The notes under the pieces: model-generated
Databases searched by the model: none
The model's input: the letters and a program-made list of their open reading frames with translations, nothing else
What the model was told of the DNA's origin: nothing
Assembly: GCF_013283795.1 (NCBI RefSeq)
Contig: NZ_JABSOD010000006.1
Span: 62,001 to 126,000 of the forward strand
Reading direction: 5' to 3'
DNA length: 64,000 nucleotides
Origin: Rheinheimera lutimaris
Lineage (GTDB): Bacteria; Pseudomonadota; Gammaproteobacteria; Enterobacterales; Alteromonadaceae
Position numbers and translations under genes: made by a program
Part shown: piece by piece, positions 8,168-17,844 of the stretch
Layout of the letters: every line of letters starts with the position of its first letter
Numbering within the stretch: the stretch's first letter is position 1

Positions 8168-9478
8168 ATGTCTGATAAAACAGTGATGAAACCCAGACCC
8201 GGTGGGCGGGCGCCGGTAAAAAGTGCGGTAGCTGCAGTGGCAGCGGATAACACCGGCGACAATGATAAAACACGGATGTCTGCCAATGTGCGCTCGCCGG
8301 AGAGCGCACAAAAGCTGCAGGTATTGTCGATCAGCGACAACATACTCATTGATGAAGCCGGGGCGTTATTCTCCTTGGTTGCGCCTATTCGCAGTACAGT
8401 ACAGCATGCTGATGTACCAGGGTTAAAAACGCGCTGTGTGCAACTGATTAACCAGTATGAACAACAACTTCGCTACAAAGGCATCAGCAGTGAGTTGATA
8501 GAAAAAGCCCGCTACTGCATGTGCTCGTTTCTTGATGAAACAGTACTTAATACCGGCTGGGGTGGCAACAGTGACTGGGCTACCGAGAGTTTATTGTCAA
8601 CTTTCCATAATGAAACCTTCGGTGGAGAGTACTTTTTCACTTTGCTCGACAGCGCTATTGCCGCGCCGAAAGAGCATTTGCTGCTGTTAGAGCTGCAGTA
8701 CCTTTGCTTGTCATTTGGTTTTGTCGGCAAGATGCGGATAGAAGAGCGCGGTTTTGAAAAACTGGAAGGTTTTCGTGAGCGTGCTTATAAAGCCATTCAC
8801 AGCCAACGCGGCGAACCACCGCGTGAGCTCTCCCCCGGCTGGCGCAGTCAGGTTGTCGCTGCAAGTCAGCTACAGGCTGAGTTCCCGCTGTGGGTGTTGT
8901 GCTCGGTAGTGGGTGCCGCTTTGTTAGGTTGTTATATGTATCTGAATTATCAGATAAACAGTTACTCCGATCAGGTTCACCGCCAACTGAACACCCTGGT
9001 TAGCTGGGAACAAGACGCGCCGCAGCCGGCATCAGCCAAAGCTCGTCAGGATGCCATTCGCTTGCAGCAATTATTGCAAACTGAAATTCGCCGCGAGTTG
9101 CTGCAAGTGATCGAGCTACCGGACAGGGTGCGCATTCGCGTTGGTTTAGACCAATTATTCAGCCCGGGCAGTACCGGTATTAATGAAGGCTTTGCGCCGG
9201 TGGCGGCGAAGATCGCCAGAGCATTGGAAGGCACACAAGGCCGCATTCTGGTGAGTGGCTATACCGATAACCTGCCTATTTTTACCAGCAAATATCCGTC
9301 TAACTGGCATTTATCGTTGGCGCGGGCTAACGCTATGGCCGATGCCCTGGCGGCAGGCGCAGATTTGCGCGGCCGGTTATGGCCGGAGGGGCATGGTGAT
9401 GCCAATCCGATAGCCGAAAACGACAGTGCTGCTAATCGCGCTTTGAACCGTCGCGTTGAAATAGACTTGCTACAGTAA
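8168..9478 (+). CDS. tssL: T6SS inner-membrane protein TssL with C-terminal OmpA-like peptidoglycan-binding domain
   Basis: 436 residues. A Lys/Ala-rich N-terminus precedes the IcmH/DotU domain (about 60-220), which includes YCMCSFLDETVLNTGWG. A single transmembrane helix lies at about 239-260. The periplasmic end carries an OmpA-like domain (about 310-436) with GYTDN near residue 363, a later LARANAMADAL stretch, and the closing NRRVEIDL. The fused OmpA domain can anchor the membrane complex to peptidoglycan directly, so no separate TagL is needed. It lies upstream of tssM, its partner. Confidence 0.95.
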   Translation: MSDKTVMKPRPGGRAPVKSAVAAVAADNTGDNDKTRMSANVRSPESAQKLQVLSISDNILIDEAGALFSLVAPIRSTVQHADVPGLKTRCVQLINQYEQQLRYKGISSELIEKARYCMCSFLDETVLNTGWGGNSDWATESLLSTFHNETFGGEYFFTLLDSAIAAPKEHLLLLELQYLCLSFGFVGKMRIEERGFEKLEGFRERAYKAIHSQRGEPPRELSPGWRSQVVAASQLQAEFPLWVLCSVVGAALLGCYMYLNYQINSYSDQVHRQLNTLVSWEQDAPQPASAKARQDAIRLQQLLQTEIRRELLQVIELPDRVRIRVGLDQLFSPGSTGINEGFAPVAAKIARALEGTQGRILVSGYTDNLPIFTSKYPSNWHLSLARANAMADALAAGADLRGRLWPEGHGDANPIAENDSAANRALNRRVEIDLLQ

Positions 9479-9500
9479 GGCCTTAAACAAGGGAAGTGTT

Positions 9501-12500
9501 ATGAAAGTTAAAACCGCGCTGCAATCGCTGGTCAGATTGCTGAAATCCAGCGTTTTTATTACTGTGCTGGGTTTATTGGCATTAGCGTTATTGATATGGT
9601 TTGGCGGGCCTTTGTTGGCAATTGCCGGGTACGAGCCGTTGGCCGGTGCCAGTGCAAGATTGGTGACCCTGCTGGTTATCGCACTATTTTGGGGCGGCAC
9701 CCATTATATTAGAGGCCTGCGTGAAACGCGTTCGCACAAGCAAGCGGTTGATACCTTACTTAACGGTGATGAATTTCAGCAGCATGATGAGTTGGCTAAG
9801 CGTGACATCGACGTATTACGCGAACGGATGCAAAAAGCGCTGGATATTTTAAAGCATGCCCGCTTTGGCAAGGCACGCGACATCTATCAGTTACCCTGGT
9901 ATATGCTGATTGGTCCGCCGGGATCGGGTAAAACTACCGCCTTACATAATTCTGGTTTGGAATTTCCACTGAAAGAACATATGGGTGCCGATGCGATTGA
10001 AGGTATCGGCGGCACCCGGCAGTGCGATTGGTGGTTTACCAATCAAGCCGTATTAATAGATACTGCCGGCCGCTATACCACTCAGGATAGCCATGCGGCA
10101 CAAGACTCCACTGCCTGGCAGGGCTTTTTAGGTTTGTTACGTAAGCACCGCCCGCGCCGGCCGATTAATGGCGTTATAGTGTTCGTTAGCCTGGCGGATT
10201 TACTGAACCAAACCAGAACCGAACGTAACTTGCATGCACGCGCGATAAAACAGCGGGTGCAAGAGCTGCAAAACCAGTTAGGTATGAGTTTCCCGGTCTA
10301 TGTCATGTTTACCAAGGCGGATTTAATTGCTGGCTTTACCGAGTTTTTTGACAACCTGACCGAAGAAGAGCGCGAGCAAGTATGGGGCATGACATTTGAC
10401 GCCGCGCAGGATGACAGCGAAAAAGGCGTAGTTGCGCAGTTTAACAAAGAGTTTCACGCCATTATTAACCGCTTGACGCAACGCTTATTCAGCCGTCTGC
10501 AATTCGAACACGATGCAGAAAACCGCGCCGCTATTTACGAGTTTCCGCGCCAGTTGCGGCTGTTGCAAAGTGCAGCAGATGATTTTTTGAAAGAAATTTT
10601 TGCGCCGAATCCGTTTGAAAAAGCCACCATGTTGCGCGGTGTTTATATTGCCAGTGCAACCCAGGAGGGGGTGCCGATAGATCGCATTATGTCGCAGCTG
10701 GGCAGTAACTTTGGTTTGGCAGAGCCGCCACTGCGCCGGCAAACCGGCGAAGGTAAAGGCTACTTTATAAAACGTTTCTTTGAAGAAATTGTTATTCCTG
10801 AGCGCGAGCTGGCGTCGGTAAACTTGCAGCATAAAGCCAGGCACCGGCTGATCCGCCGCGGTGTGTTAGCCGCAACAGCGGTGTCAGCGGTGTGGTTAGT
10901 TGTCGCCTGGGCAGGTAGTTACAATTGGAACACCGGGTTGGTAGATGAAGTCAGTCGGTCTATTGCTGATTATCAGCAACTGACAGAGTCGGGCACGGAT
11001 ATTGAGGATGTTGTTGCATTAAACGCACAGTTAAATTTGTTACGTGATTTACCAGCCGGTTATGCCGGCGCGCTGCCGACCGACGGGCCGAAGAACCTCG
11101 GATTATATCAGGGTGATAAATTGGGGCAGGCGGCAAAAACAGCCTATCAAAGCGGTTTGTATCATAGCTTTGTGCCATTTTTACTCGACAGCCTTACCGC
11201 TGAAATGCAGCTTAATGCGCAACATCGTGATTATTTATATGAAACACTGAAAACCTATCTGATGGTGTTTAAACCACAGTATTTTAATGCGGAGCAAGTC
11301 AGTTCCTGGTTTTCTTTATATGTAGAGCGACGTTTCCCGGGCGACGTTAACTTACCGCTGCGCTTATCGTTGCAAAATCATCTGCAGGCATTGCTGGAAA
11401 ATGGCATTAAGGGCGCATCCTACAACGATGACGTAGTGATTGCTGCCCGTGAACTGTTGCTTACCGTGCCTTTGGCTGAGCGGGCCTATCAGCGGATCCG
11501 TACCGAATTAGTGAGAAGCCATATTCCGGATTTTCGTCTGGTTGATGTACTGGGCACCGACGGGGTAAAAGTGGTGCAGCGTAAAAGCGGCTTACCGCTG
11601 CAGCAGGGGATCTCCGGTCTGTATACCTATCAGGGGTTTCACGGTTTGTTTAATGTGGAAAAACGCCGCATTATCCGCAGCCTGATGGAAGACAGCTGGG
11701 TATACGGCGAGCAAGCCGAAGGTGAGAACGGCCAGGCCGACAGCAGCTTATCGGAACAGGTGACGGAAAAGTACCTGCGTGATTATGTTTATCTGTGGCA
11801 GGAATTGCTGGATGACATCAGCATCAGATCGGTAGATGACGTTGAACAGGGTGTTTTTGTTACCAAGGTGCTGTCTGGCCCGGAACAGCCTATTCAGAAT
11901 ATTATTAAAGCGATACAGCAAAACGTGCGGCTAACCAGTTTACCGGAGTCGGCTGAAGCTAATATGGCGAAGGATGTCGCCGGTAAAGTGGCCGATACGC
12001 AGTTTTCCAGCCAAAAATCGCGCTTAAACCGGTTGTTGCCTGATGATATGTCTGCGCTGACGCAAAAGTTACCTGGTAAAGAAGTTGAACAGGCTTTTAG
12101 TCAGTTACTCAATATCGGTGATGCGCAGTTGGAACAAATCGCGCAAACCAGCCGTATGTACAATGAGTATCTCGAGCGGCTGTATATTCCGGGTGGCATG
12201 GCTCGTCAGGCTTACGCTAACCAGCTGAACGCTGAGGGCGGTAATGAGTTGAGCGTGGCATTGCGGCGGTTAAAAAGCGATGTTCCCGCACCGTTTTCAG
12301 TTTGGCTGGGTGAGTTGTCGGCAGATACCGGTAAGTTGTTCGCCAAAGGCAGCCGCCAACATATAAATGAAGCGTGGCAGGGCACTGTACTGGCGGAGTA
12401 TAAACGGGCTATCGCCGGACGCTACCCGTTAAACCGCCGCAGCAAAGACGATATCAAGTTGCGTGATTTCGAACGGTTCTTTGGCTACGGCGGCACGTTA

Positions 12501-13049
12501 GACAGCTTCTTTAAAGATTATTTGCAACCATTTGTGAACACCAGTCGCTCCAGCTGGACCTTTAAAAAAGACATTGGTTTGGATAGCAGTGTGCTGAGGA
12601 CTTTCCAAAATGCTGAGAAAATACGCGCAGCCTTCTTCGATGGCGGTAGTCAAAAGCTGAAAGTCGGCTTTAGTTTAAGGCCACTTTATTTAGATCGGCA
12701 TATTACCCACTTGCTGTTAGAGCTGGATGGCCAGGAGTTATCTTATCGCCACGGCCCGACACGCTCACGGCAGTTTTTCTGGCCCGGCGATCGTAACAAG
12801 TTGCAAACGCGGCTGGTGTTTACCCCTGCTAATTCAGGCTTACCATCTAATATCAGCAAAGAGGGAGAATGGTCATGGTTCCGTTTTCTTGATGAGCTGA
12901 CACAAGACCGGCCACAAACCCGCACAGACATGGTGTTGCATCTGGCAGTGCAGGGTAACAGCGCCAGGGTAGAGTTGGTACCGGATACCGTAAATAACCC
13001 GTTCTGGAGTAGTGCATTGGAGACGTTCAGTTGTCCGGCAAGCTTATAA
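9501..13049 (+). CDS. tssM: T6SS inner-membrane protein TssM (IcmF)
   Basis: 1182 residues, full family length. Two N-terminal membrane helices (about 16-42 and 52-69) precede a cytoplasmic NTPase-like domain with an intact Walker A, GPPGSGKTT, at residues 138-146. A third helix near residues 450-470 leads to a large periplasmic region (IcmF-related and C-terminal domains) that meets TssJ. Because the P-loop is preserved, nucleotide binding is possible; in some TssM proteins it is lost. Its end overlaps the start of tagF by 19 bases, which implies translational coupling. Confidence 0.95.
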   Translation: MKVKTALQSLVRLLKSSVFITVLGLLALALLIWFGGPLLAIAGYEPLAGASARLVTLLVIALFWGGTHYIRGLRETRSHKQAVDTLLNGDEFQQHDELAKRDIDVLRERMQKALDILKHARFGKARDIYQLPWYMLIGPPGSGKTTALHNSGLEFPLKEHMGADAIEGIGGTRQCDWWFTNQAVLIDTAGRYTTQDSHAAQDSTAWQGFLGLLRKHRPRRPINGVIVFVSLADLLNQTRTERNLHARAIKQRVQELQNQLGMSFPVYVMFTKADLIAGFTEFFDNLTEEEREQVWGMTFDAAQDDSEKGVVAQFNKEFHAIINRLTQRLFSRLQFEHDAENRAAIYEFPRQLRLLQSAADDFLKEIFAPNPFEKATMLRGVYIASATQEGVPIDRIMSQLGSNFGLAEPPLRRQTGEGKGYFIKRFFEEIVIPERELASVNLQHKARHRLIRRGVLAATAVSAVWLVVAWAGSYNWNTGLVDEVSRSIADYQQLTESGTDIEDVVALNAQLNLLRDLPAGYAGALPTDGPKNLGLYQGDKLGQAAKTAYQSGLYHSFVPFLLDSLTAEMQLNAQHRDYLYETLKTYLMVFKPQYFNAEQVSSWFSLYVERRFPGDVNLPLRLSLQNHLQALLENGIKGASYNDDVVIAARELLLTVPLAERAYQRIRTELVRSHIPDFRLVDVLGTDGVKVVQRKSGLPLQQGISGLYTYQGFHGLFNVEKRRIIRSLMEDSWVYGEQAEGENGQADSSLSEQVTEKYLRDYVYLWQELLDDISIRSVDDVEQGVFVTKVLSGPEQPIQNIIKAIQQNVRLTSLPESAEANMAKDVAGKVADTQFSSQKSRLNRLLPDDMSALTQKLPGKEVEQAFSQLLNIGDAQLEQIAQTSRMYNEYLERLYIPGGMARQAYANQLNAEGGNELSVALRRLKSDVPAPFSVWLGELSADTGKLFAKGSRQHINEAWQGTVLAEYKRAIAGRYPLNRRSKDDIKLRDFERFFGYGGTLDSFFKDYLQPFVNTSRSSWTFKKDIGLDSSVLRTFQNAEKIRAAFFDGGSQKLKVGFSLRPLYLDRHITHLLLELDGQELSYRHGPTRSRQFFWPGDRNKLQTRLVFTPANSGLPSNISKEGEWSWFRFLDELTQDRPQTRTDMVLHLAVQGNSARVELVPDTVNNPFWSSALETFSCPASL

Positions 13050-13756
13050 CCGACGTCGGCATGTGCGGTAAGATCCCGGGCCGTGGTGATTTTTTGGCTC
13101 AGGGATTGGCGCCGGACTTCGTTGACAGTTGGAACGAATGGCTGCAGGCAGTGTTAGCTGTCAGCCGCGAGCAGTTGGCGGATACCTGGCTTAGCACCTA
13201 TTTAACCAGCCCTGTCTGGCACTTTGCTTTATCAGCCGGCGTGTGTGGTAAAGACGCAATGATGGGATGTTTGATGCCAAGTGTTGACCAGGTTGGCCGG
13301 CACTATCCGTTAACCCTGGCTAAAGTTATGCCATGTACACCGGTGCATGCCCGTGACAACAGTACATGGTCAGATGTGCTGGAACAGCAGGCACTATTGA
13401 CTCTGGAAGATGATTTTAACTTTGACAGCTGGTTGGCGGCTATGGCTCAGGCGCAGTTTGACTGGCCACAGCCACAGCAAATCAGTACGGCGCAGATGGC
13501 ATCGGCACAGGGGCGGCCGGCATGGGTGTTGCAGTCAAATTGCCCGCTGGACGCCGCTTTATTGCTGCATCACAGTTACCGGCAACAGTTTGGCCGCTAT
13601 TGCCTGTGGTGGACAGCCGGCTCTGAGCAGGTGTCACCCTGTACTTTAGTAACGAATGGATTACCGCAGGTCAGCCAGTATGCTGCTATGTTGGCCGGTG
13701 ATTGGCAGCGCTGGCACTGGCAGAGTGCAGACATTAACTGTAGTGGAACGGTATAA
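13031..13756 (+). CDS. tagF: T6SS-associated protein TagF
   Basis: 241 residues opening with the family pattern CGKIPGRGDFLAQGL and continuing with WNEWLQAVL and SPVWHFALSAGVCG, as in the BMA_A0400-type TagF family. I use the TTG start because GGAG sits about 8 bases upstream, inside the end of tssM; the next ATG, ten codons later, lacks a visible ribosome site. In Pseudomonas and Agrobacterium TagF acts as a post-translational repressor, by sequestering the FHA protein in the former. Its place between tssM and the PP2C phosphatase gene agrees with that control role here, though this is inference. Confidence 0.88.
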   Translation: MSGKLITDVGMCGKIPGRGDFLAQGLAPDFVDSWNEWLQAVLAVSREQLADTWLSTYLTSPVWHFALSAGVCGKDAMMGCLMPSVDQVGRHYPLTLAKVMPCTPVHARDNSTWSDVLEQQALLTLEDDFNFDSWLAAMAQAQFDWPQPQQISTAQMASAQGRPAWVLQSNCPLDAALLLHHSYRQQFGRYCLWWTAGSEQVSPCTLVTNGLPQVSQYAAMLAGDWQRWHWQSADINCSGTV

Positions 13757-13758
13757 CG

Positions 13759-14529
13759 ATGAGACAGGTAGTATCCCATGCCCAAACACACAAGGGGCTG
13801 GTACGTAAATTAAATGAAGACGCCTGTTTGGATCTGGCTGACAGCGGTGTTTGGGTTGTCGCTGACGGCATGGGCGGACATGCTGCCGGAGATGTCGCCA
13901 GTCAGTTAGTTGTGGATGCGGTCAGAGTGGCGGTACAACGCAGTAATCAGCCATCGGTGCAATTGTTGACGGAAGCACTGCAGCAGGCAAACAGTGAACT
14001 ATGCCGTTACAGCGAGCAACATTTACAGGGCAATACGGCCGGCTCTACCGTCGTGGTGTTGCTGATTGACAAGTTTTATTACCACCTGCTGTGGGCCGGT
14101 GACAGCCGTGGTTATTTGTTGCGGAATAACCAATTGCGGCAAATCACCCGCGATCACAGCCAGGTTAACGAGATGGTTGAGCAAGGTTTGCTACATCAAA
14201 ACGAAGCAGAGCAACATGAATTGGCCAACGTTATTACCCGTGCCGTAGGGGTTGATACTGCGGTAACGATCGATGTCGTCAGCGGCGCCTGGCAGCCGGG
14301 GGATCTGTTTCTGCTGTGCAGCGATGGTCTGAATAAAGAGCTGACAGATCAAGAAATTTGCCAATACCTGGCGCATAACAATATTGCTGAAGCAAGCAGG
14401 GCATTACTGCATTCAACCCTGGTTGCCGGCGCACGCGACAATGTTACCTGTATTTTGGTAAAAGTTGACAATCAGGCTGGTTATGTTAATGAAAAGGATA
14501 AAACGATACCTGTTTATGCCAGACTGTAG
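13759..14529 (+). CDS. pppA: PP2C-family protein phosphatase (T6SS PppA/Stp type)
   Basis: 256 residues, one PP2C domain. The metal-binding motifs are all present: an early NEDA, then DGMGGHAAGD near residue 36, GDSRGYLL near 114, DGLNKELTD near 194, and ARDNVTC near the end. It should remove phosphate from Ser/Thr residues, counteracting the divergent PpkA-type kinase, most plausibly on the FHA protein. It is directly downstream of tagF (2-base gap), and both are negative regulators in characterised systems. No membrane segment or additional domain is visible. Confidence 0.92.
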   Translation: MRQVVSHAQTHKGLVRKLNEDACLDLADSGVWVVADGMGGHAAGDVASQLVVDAVRVAVQRSNQPSVQLLTEALQQANSELCRYSEQHLQGNTAGSTVVVLLIDKFYYHLLWAGDSRGYLLRNNQLRQITRDHSQVNEMVEQGLLHQNEAEQHELANVITRAVGVDTAVTIDVVSGAWQPGDLFLLCSDGLNKELTDQEICQYLAHNNIAEASRALLHSTLVAGARDNVTCILVKVDNQAGYVNEKDKTIPVYARL

Positions 14530-14546
14530 AAAATAATAGTTAATTG

Positions 14547-14575
14547 TTGTCATCATTAAAACAATAAAGTAACAT
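14547..14575 (+). promoter_or_regulatory. Possible internal promoter before tssA
   Basis: The AT-rich gap between the phosphatase gene and tssA holds TTGTCA (5 of 6 to the -35 consensus), then 17 bases, then TAACAT (4 of 6). The same -35 hexamer is used at the hcp promoter. It could separate expression of the regulatory/membrane half from the tssA-tssB-tssC half of the cluster. Confidence 0.4.
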
Positions 14576-14610
14576 TATTCGCTGGATAACGTCTCATTTT
14601 GGTTGTTGTG

Positions 14611-15705
14611 ATGGAATACAGTGAATTAATTGATTTTGAATTGTTAATTGAAGCGGTTGACCAAGCCAACCCTGCCGGCATTGATCCGCGTACTGATATC
14701 TCGCCGACGTCGCAGTATTACCAGTTTAAAGACAGCCGCGGTCAGGCCCGCGCTAATGAGCGGGCGTTATTGGCCGAGGAAGAAGACTTTCTCGCGCTGG
14801 CGTCAGACTGGCGGCCGTTAGCAGAGAAACTTCCCAATGTTTTGTGTACAGAAGTTAAAGATTTAGAGTATTCCGCCTGGTTAATTGAAGCATTGTGCCG
14901 AACTCATGGTTTTACAGGGCTGGCGGTGGGCTTTAAAACGACGCGTTTGTTAATAGAAAATTTTTGGCAACATCTGTATCCATTGCCTGATGAAGATGGC
15001 ATGGAAGTTCGTATAGCACCTCTTATCGGCCTGAATGGTTATGAGGGGGATGGCGCGCTTATCACTCCTATTCTGAGTATTCCGCTGACAGAAGTTACTG
15101 CGTTTGGCCAATATGCTTGCTGGCAGTTTGAGCGTGCCTCTGACATCTCGCGTAAAGATGAAAAACGACAAAAGCAAAAAGCAGATGCCGGTATAGCCAG
15201 TTTGGAACAAATTAAAGATGCGGTAGCAGAATCTTCGCCGCCATTTTATCAACAGTTGAAACAACAAATTGAACAGGCAATTGCAGAGTTCTCGTTGTTG
15301 TCTCAAGCAATGGATAACGCCATGAATGGCGAACCGCAACCCACCAGTGCTATCAGCAAAACACTACAAAAATGCCTTGATGCCGTGAACTATCTGGCTG
15401 CTGATAAGTTGGCGCAGATGGCTAATCTAGTCAGCGATCACAGTGCAGAGCCGGCAGATGGGCAGCAGCTGCAGACGGATCCGGTACAGCAGCAGGTGCA
15501 AAGCCGGGAGCAGGTATTGAACAGTTTGAAGCAAGCGGCAGAGTTTTTTCGCAAAACAGAGCCGCATTCGCCTATTTCTTATGCGCTGGAGCAGGTAGTG
15601 CACTGGAGCGGGCTCACCTTACCCGAATTGCTGCAAGAGCTTATAGACGATAACAACAGCCGTAACCATTACTTCCGGCTGGCGGGGATCCCGCAACAGA
15701 AGTAG
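14611..15705 (+). CDS. tssA: T6SS protein TssA (ImpA N-terminal domain type)
   Basis: 364 residues from the chosen ATG. The ImpA-related N-terminal domain is clear: PAGIDPRTDISPTSQYYQFKD, an acidic ERALLAEEEDF stretch, and the DLEYSAWLIEALCRTHGF and LLIENFWQHLYPLPDEDGMEVRIAPL motifs. The C-terminal part resembles the shorter TssA class ending with PHSPISYALEQVVHWSGLTLPELLQELI. TssA primes sheath and tube polymerisation at the baseplate. No strong ribosome site precedes the ATG; an in-frame TTG four codons earlier gives no better one, so the start is uncertain. It heads the tssA-tssB-tssC block. Confidence 0.92.
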   Translation: MEYSELIDFELLIEAVDQANPAGIDPRTDISPTSQYYQFKDSRGQARANERALLAEEEDFLALASDWRPLAEKLPNVLCTEVKDLEYSAWLIEALCRTHGFTGLAVGFKTTRLLIENFWQHLYPLPDEDGMEVRIAPLIGLNGYEGDGALITPILSIPLTEVTAFGQYACWQFERASDISRKDEKRQKQKADAGIASLEQIKDAVAESSPPFYQQLKQQIEQAIAEFSLLSQAMDNAMNGEPQPTSAISKTLQKCLDAVNYLAADKLAQMANLVSDHSAEPADGQQLQTDPVQQQVQSREQVLNSLKQAAEFFRKTEPHSPISYALEQVVHWSGLTLPELLQELIDDNNSRNHYFRLAGIPQQK

Positions 15706-15762
15706 TGCCCGTTAAAGGGTATGAACTGCAACAAATAACAGCTGAGTAACAGGAGAGAGTCA

Positions 15763-16263
15763 ATGGAAAGTATTCACAGTAAATTATCCAGGGTGCGTAA
15801 GCCCCGTGTGCATATTACTTATGACGTTGAAACAGAGGGAGCTGCGGTTAAAAAAGAGCTGCCTTTTGTTGTAGGCGTTATGGGTGATTTTGCCGGTCAG
15901 AACACTGAAGCCTTAAAGCCACTGAAAGACCGTCGTTTTGTCCAGATCGACCGCGATAACTTTGACGAAGTGTTAAAGCGGATGAATCCGAAACTGAGCT
16001 TTAAAGTGGATAACAAATTATCCGGTGATGGCAGTGAATTCAGTGTCGACCTCGAGTTTAAATCTATGCAGGACTTTGAGCCCGCAGCCATTGTTAAACA
16101 GGTTGAACCGTTAGATAAACTGATGGCCACGCGCAATAAATTACGCGACCTGATGACTAAAATTGACCGCTCAGAAGAGTTGGAGAATATTTTGGAGCGG
16201 GTACTGAACAACGATCAAGATCTGCAGAAGCTGGCGCAGGATCTGAGCATAGAGGACAAATAA
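15763..16263 (+). CDS. tssB: T6SS contractile sheath small subunit TssB (VipA)
   Basis: 166 residues, standard TssB length. Family features are [13 protein letters not shown] near the N-terminus, [14 protein letters not shown], the [19 protein letters not shown] segment, and the C-terminal helix used for TssB-TssC pairing and, where TagJ is present, for TagJ contact. A good ribosome site (AGGAGAG) precedes the ATG. tssC starts 1 base after the stop, the normal paired arrangement for co-folding of the sheath subunits. Confidence 0.97.
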   Translation: MESIHSKLSRVRKPRVHITYDVETEGAAVKKELPFVVGVMGDFAGQNTEALKPLKDRRFVQIDRDNFDEVLKRMNPKLSFKVDNKLSGDGSEFSVDLEFKSMQDFEPAAIVKQVEPLDKLMATRNKLRDLMTKIDRSEELENILERVLNNDQDLQKLAQDLSIEDK

Positions 16264-16264
16264 C

Positions 16265-17758
16265 ATGAGTACGGAAGCGTTAGTAGAACAGCATGATAAT
16301 GCTCAGGCGTCGGCCTCGTCTTTACTGGAGCAGGCTATCGGCGCAACGAAGCAAACTGATGCGTCGCGGGCAGAAGAGTTATTGCGTACCCTGACAGAAG
16401 AAGCGCTAAGCGGCACTGTCAGCTGGAACAAAAACTTAACTGTTACCTTTAATGAAGCCATTAACCGGCTGGATACCCTGATTTCAGATCAGTTAGCCGC
16501 TATTATGCACACGCCGGCGTTTCAAAAGCTGGAAGGCAGCTGGCGTGGCTTAAACCACCTGGTAATGAATTCTGAAACCAGTGCTTCGCTGAAAATCCGC
16601 ATGATCAGCATGAGTAAGAAAGAGCTGTATAAAGATTTAAGCAAAGCGGTAGAGTTTGACCAGAGCCAAACCTTTAAAAAGGTCTATGAGTCTGAGTTTG
16701 GTACCCCGGGCGGTGAACCTTACGGCGCTATTATCGGCGATTACGAGTTTACCAACCATCCGGAAGACATCGAAACACTGACCTATATGTCGAATGTTTC
16801 TGCTGCCGGCTTTTGTCCGTTCCTGTCTGCTGCCTCACCGGCATTATTTGGCTTTGACGAATGGACCGAGTTGTCTAAACCGCGCGATCTGGAAAAAATC
16901 TTTGAATCGCTGGAATACACCAAATGGCGTTCATTCCGTGACAGTGACGACTCACGCTTTGTAACCTTAACTATGCCGCGCGTGCTGGCTCGTTTACCTT
17001 ACGGCAGTGCTACCTGTCCGATAGAAGAGTTCGGTTTTGAAGAATTTGAACTTGACGGCCAAAAAGGTGTGGCAAAAACCACTGAGCATTCTGAGTATTG
17101 CTGGATGAACGCCGCTTATGTCATGGGCGCTAAACTGACCAATGCTTTTGCCCAATATGGCTTCTGTACCGCCATCCGTGGTGCTGAAGGCGGCGGTAAA
17201 GTAGAAGGCTTACCCAGCCACATCTTTATGAGTGATGATGGTGACCCTGATCTGAAATGCCCGACAGAAATTGGTATTACCGACCGGCGTGAAGCTGAGC
17301 TGGGTAAAATGGGCTTTTTACCGTTATGTCATTATAAAAACACGGATTACGCGGTGTTCTTTGGTGCCCAAACGGCACAGAAACCAAAGAAATACGACAC
17401 ACCTGAAGCCACTGCTAACGCAGCAATTTCTGCACGCTTACCTTACCTGATGGCAACCTCGCGTTTTGCGCATTACTTAAAGGTTTTGGCACGCGACAAA
17501 ATCGGCAGCTTTATGGAAGCAGAAGATGTCGAAGTGTGGTTAAACCGCTGGATCTTAAGCTATGTCAATGCTTCTGAGGGCAGTGGTCAGGAAGTGCGTG
17601 CACGTTATCCACTGGCCGATGCCAAGGTGCAGGTACGTGAAATACCGGGCCGTCCGGGTTCTTATAATGCAGTGGCGTGGTTGCGGCCATGGTTACAATT
17701 GGAAGAACTGTCTACTTCGCTGCGTCTGGTAGCAAAAATCCCTGAAATGGGTGGTTAA
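16265..17758 (+). CDS. tssC: T6SS contractile sheath large subunit TssC (VipB)
   Basis: 497 residues, full TssC. Clear hallmarks: [15 protein letters not shown], the [19 protein letters not shown] block, and the C-terminal [27 protein letters not shown] ending of the handshake domain, given here in part. The N-terminal segment (about 1-50) includes the region used for ClpV recognition of contracted sheaths. It should polymerise with TssB around the Hcp tube. A perfect 10-bp hairpin lies just behind it, before the second tssC-like gene. Confidence 0.97.
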   Translation: MSTEALVEQHDNAQASASSLLEQAIGATKQTDASRAEELLRTLTEEALSGTVSWNKNLTVTFNEAINRLDTLISDQLAAIMHTPAFQKLEGSWRGLNHLVMNSETSASLKIRMISMSKKELYKDLSKAVEFDQSQTFKKVYESEFGTPGGEPYGAIIGDYEFTNHPEDIETLTYMSNVSAAGFCPFLSAASPALFGFDEWTELSKPRDLEKIFESLEYTKWRSFRDSDDSRFVTLTMPRVLARLPYGSATCPIEEFGFEEFELDGQKGVAKTTEHSEYCWMNAAYVMGAKLTNAFAQYGFCTAIRGAEGGGKVEGLPSHIFMSDDGDPDLKCPTEIGITDRREAELGKMGFLPLCHYKNTDYAVFFGAQTAQKPKKYDTPEATANAAISARLPYLMATSRFAHYLKVLARDKIGSFMEAEDVEVWLNRWILSYVNASEGSGQEVRARYPLADAKVQVREIPGRPGSYNAVAWLRPWLQLEELSTSLRLVAKIPEMGG

Positions 17759-17771
17759 TAGCCGCTTTGCT

Positions 17772-17800
17772 GCCGGTTGAGATTATCCCCCTCAACCGGC
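17772..17800 (+). other. Intercistronic hairpin between the two tssC-like genes
   Basis: GCCGGTTGAG and CTCAACCGGC form a perfect 10-bp stem around a 9-base loop in the 86-base gap after tssC. No T-run follows, so it does not look like an intrinsic terminator. It may stabilise the 3' end of a processed tssBC message or reduce read-through, giving more TssB/TssC than downstream products. The function is inference; the pairing is exact. Confidence 0.6.
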
Positions 17801-17844
17801 GGCATAGCCGCATTATCCTACGCAGTTAAGTGGAAGAGAATGTC

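Noticed and set aside
7769-8311. 180-codon minus-strand frame across the tssK/tssL junction
   Set aside because: Overlaps two well-supported T6SS genes and shows no domain.
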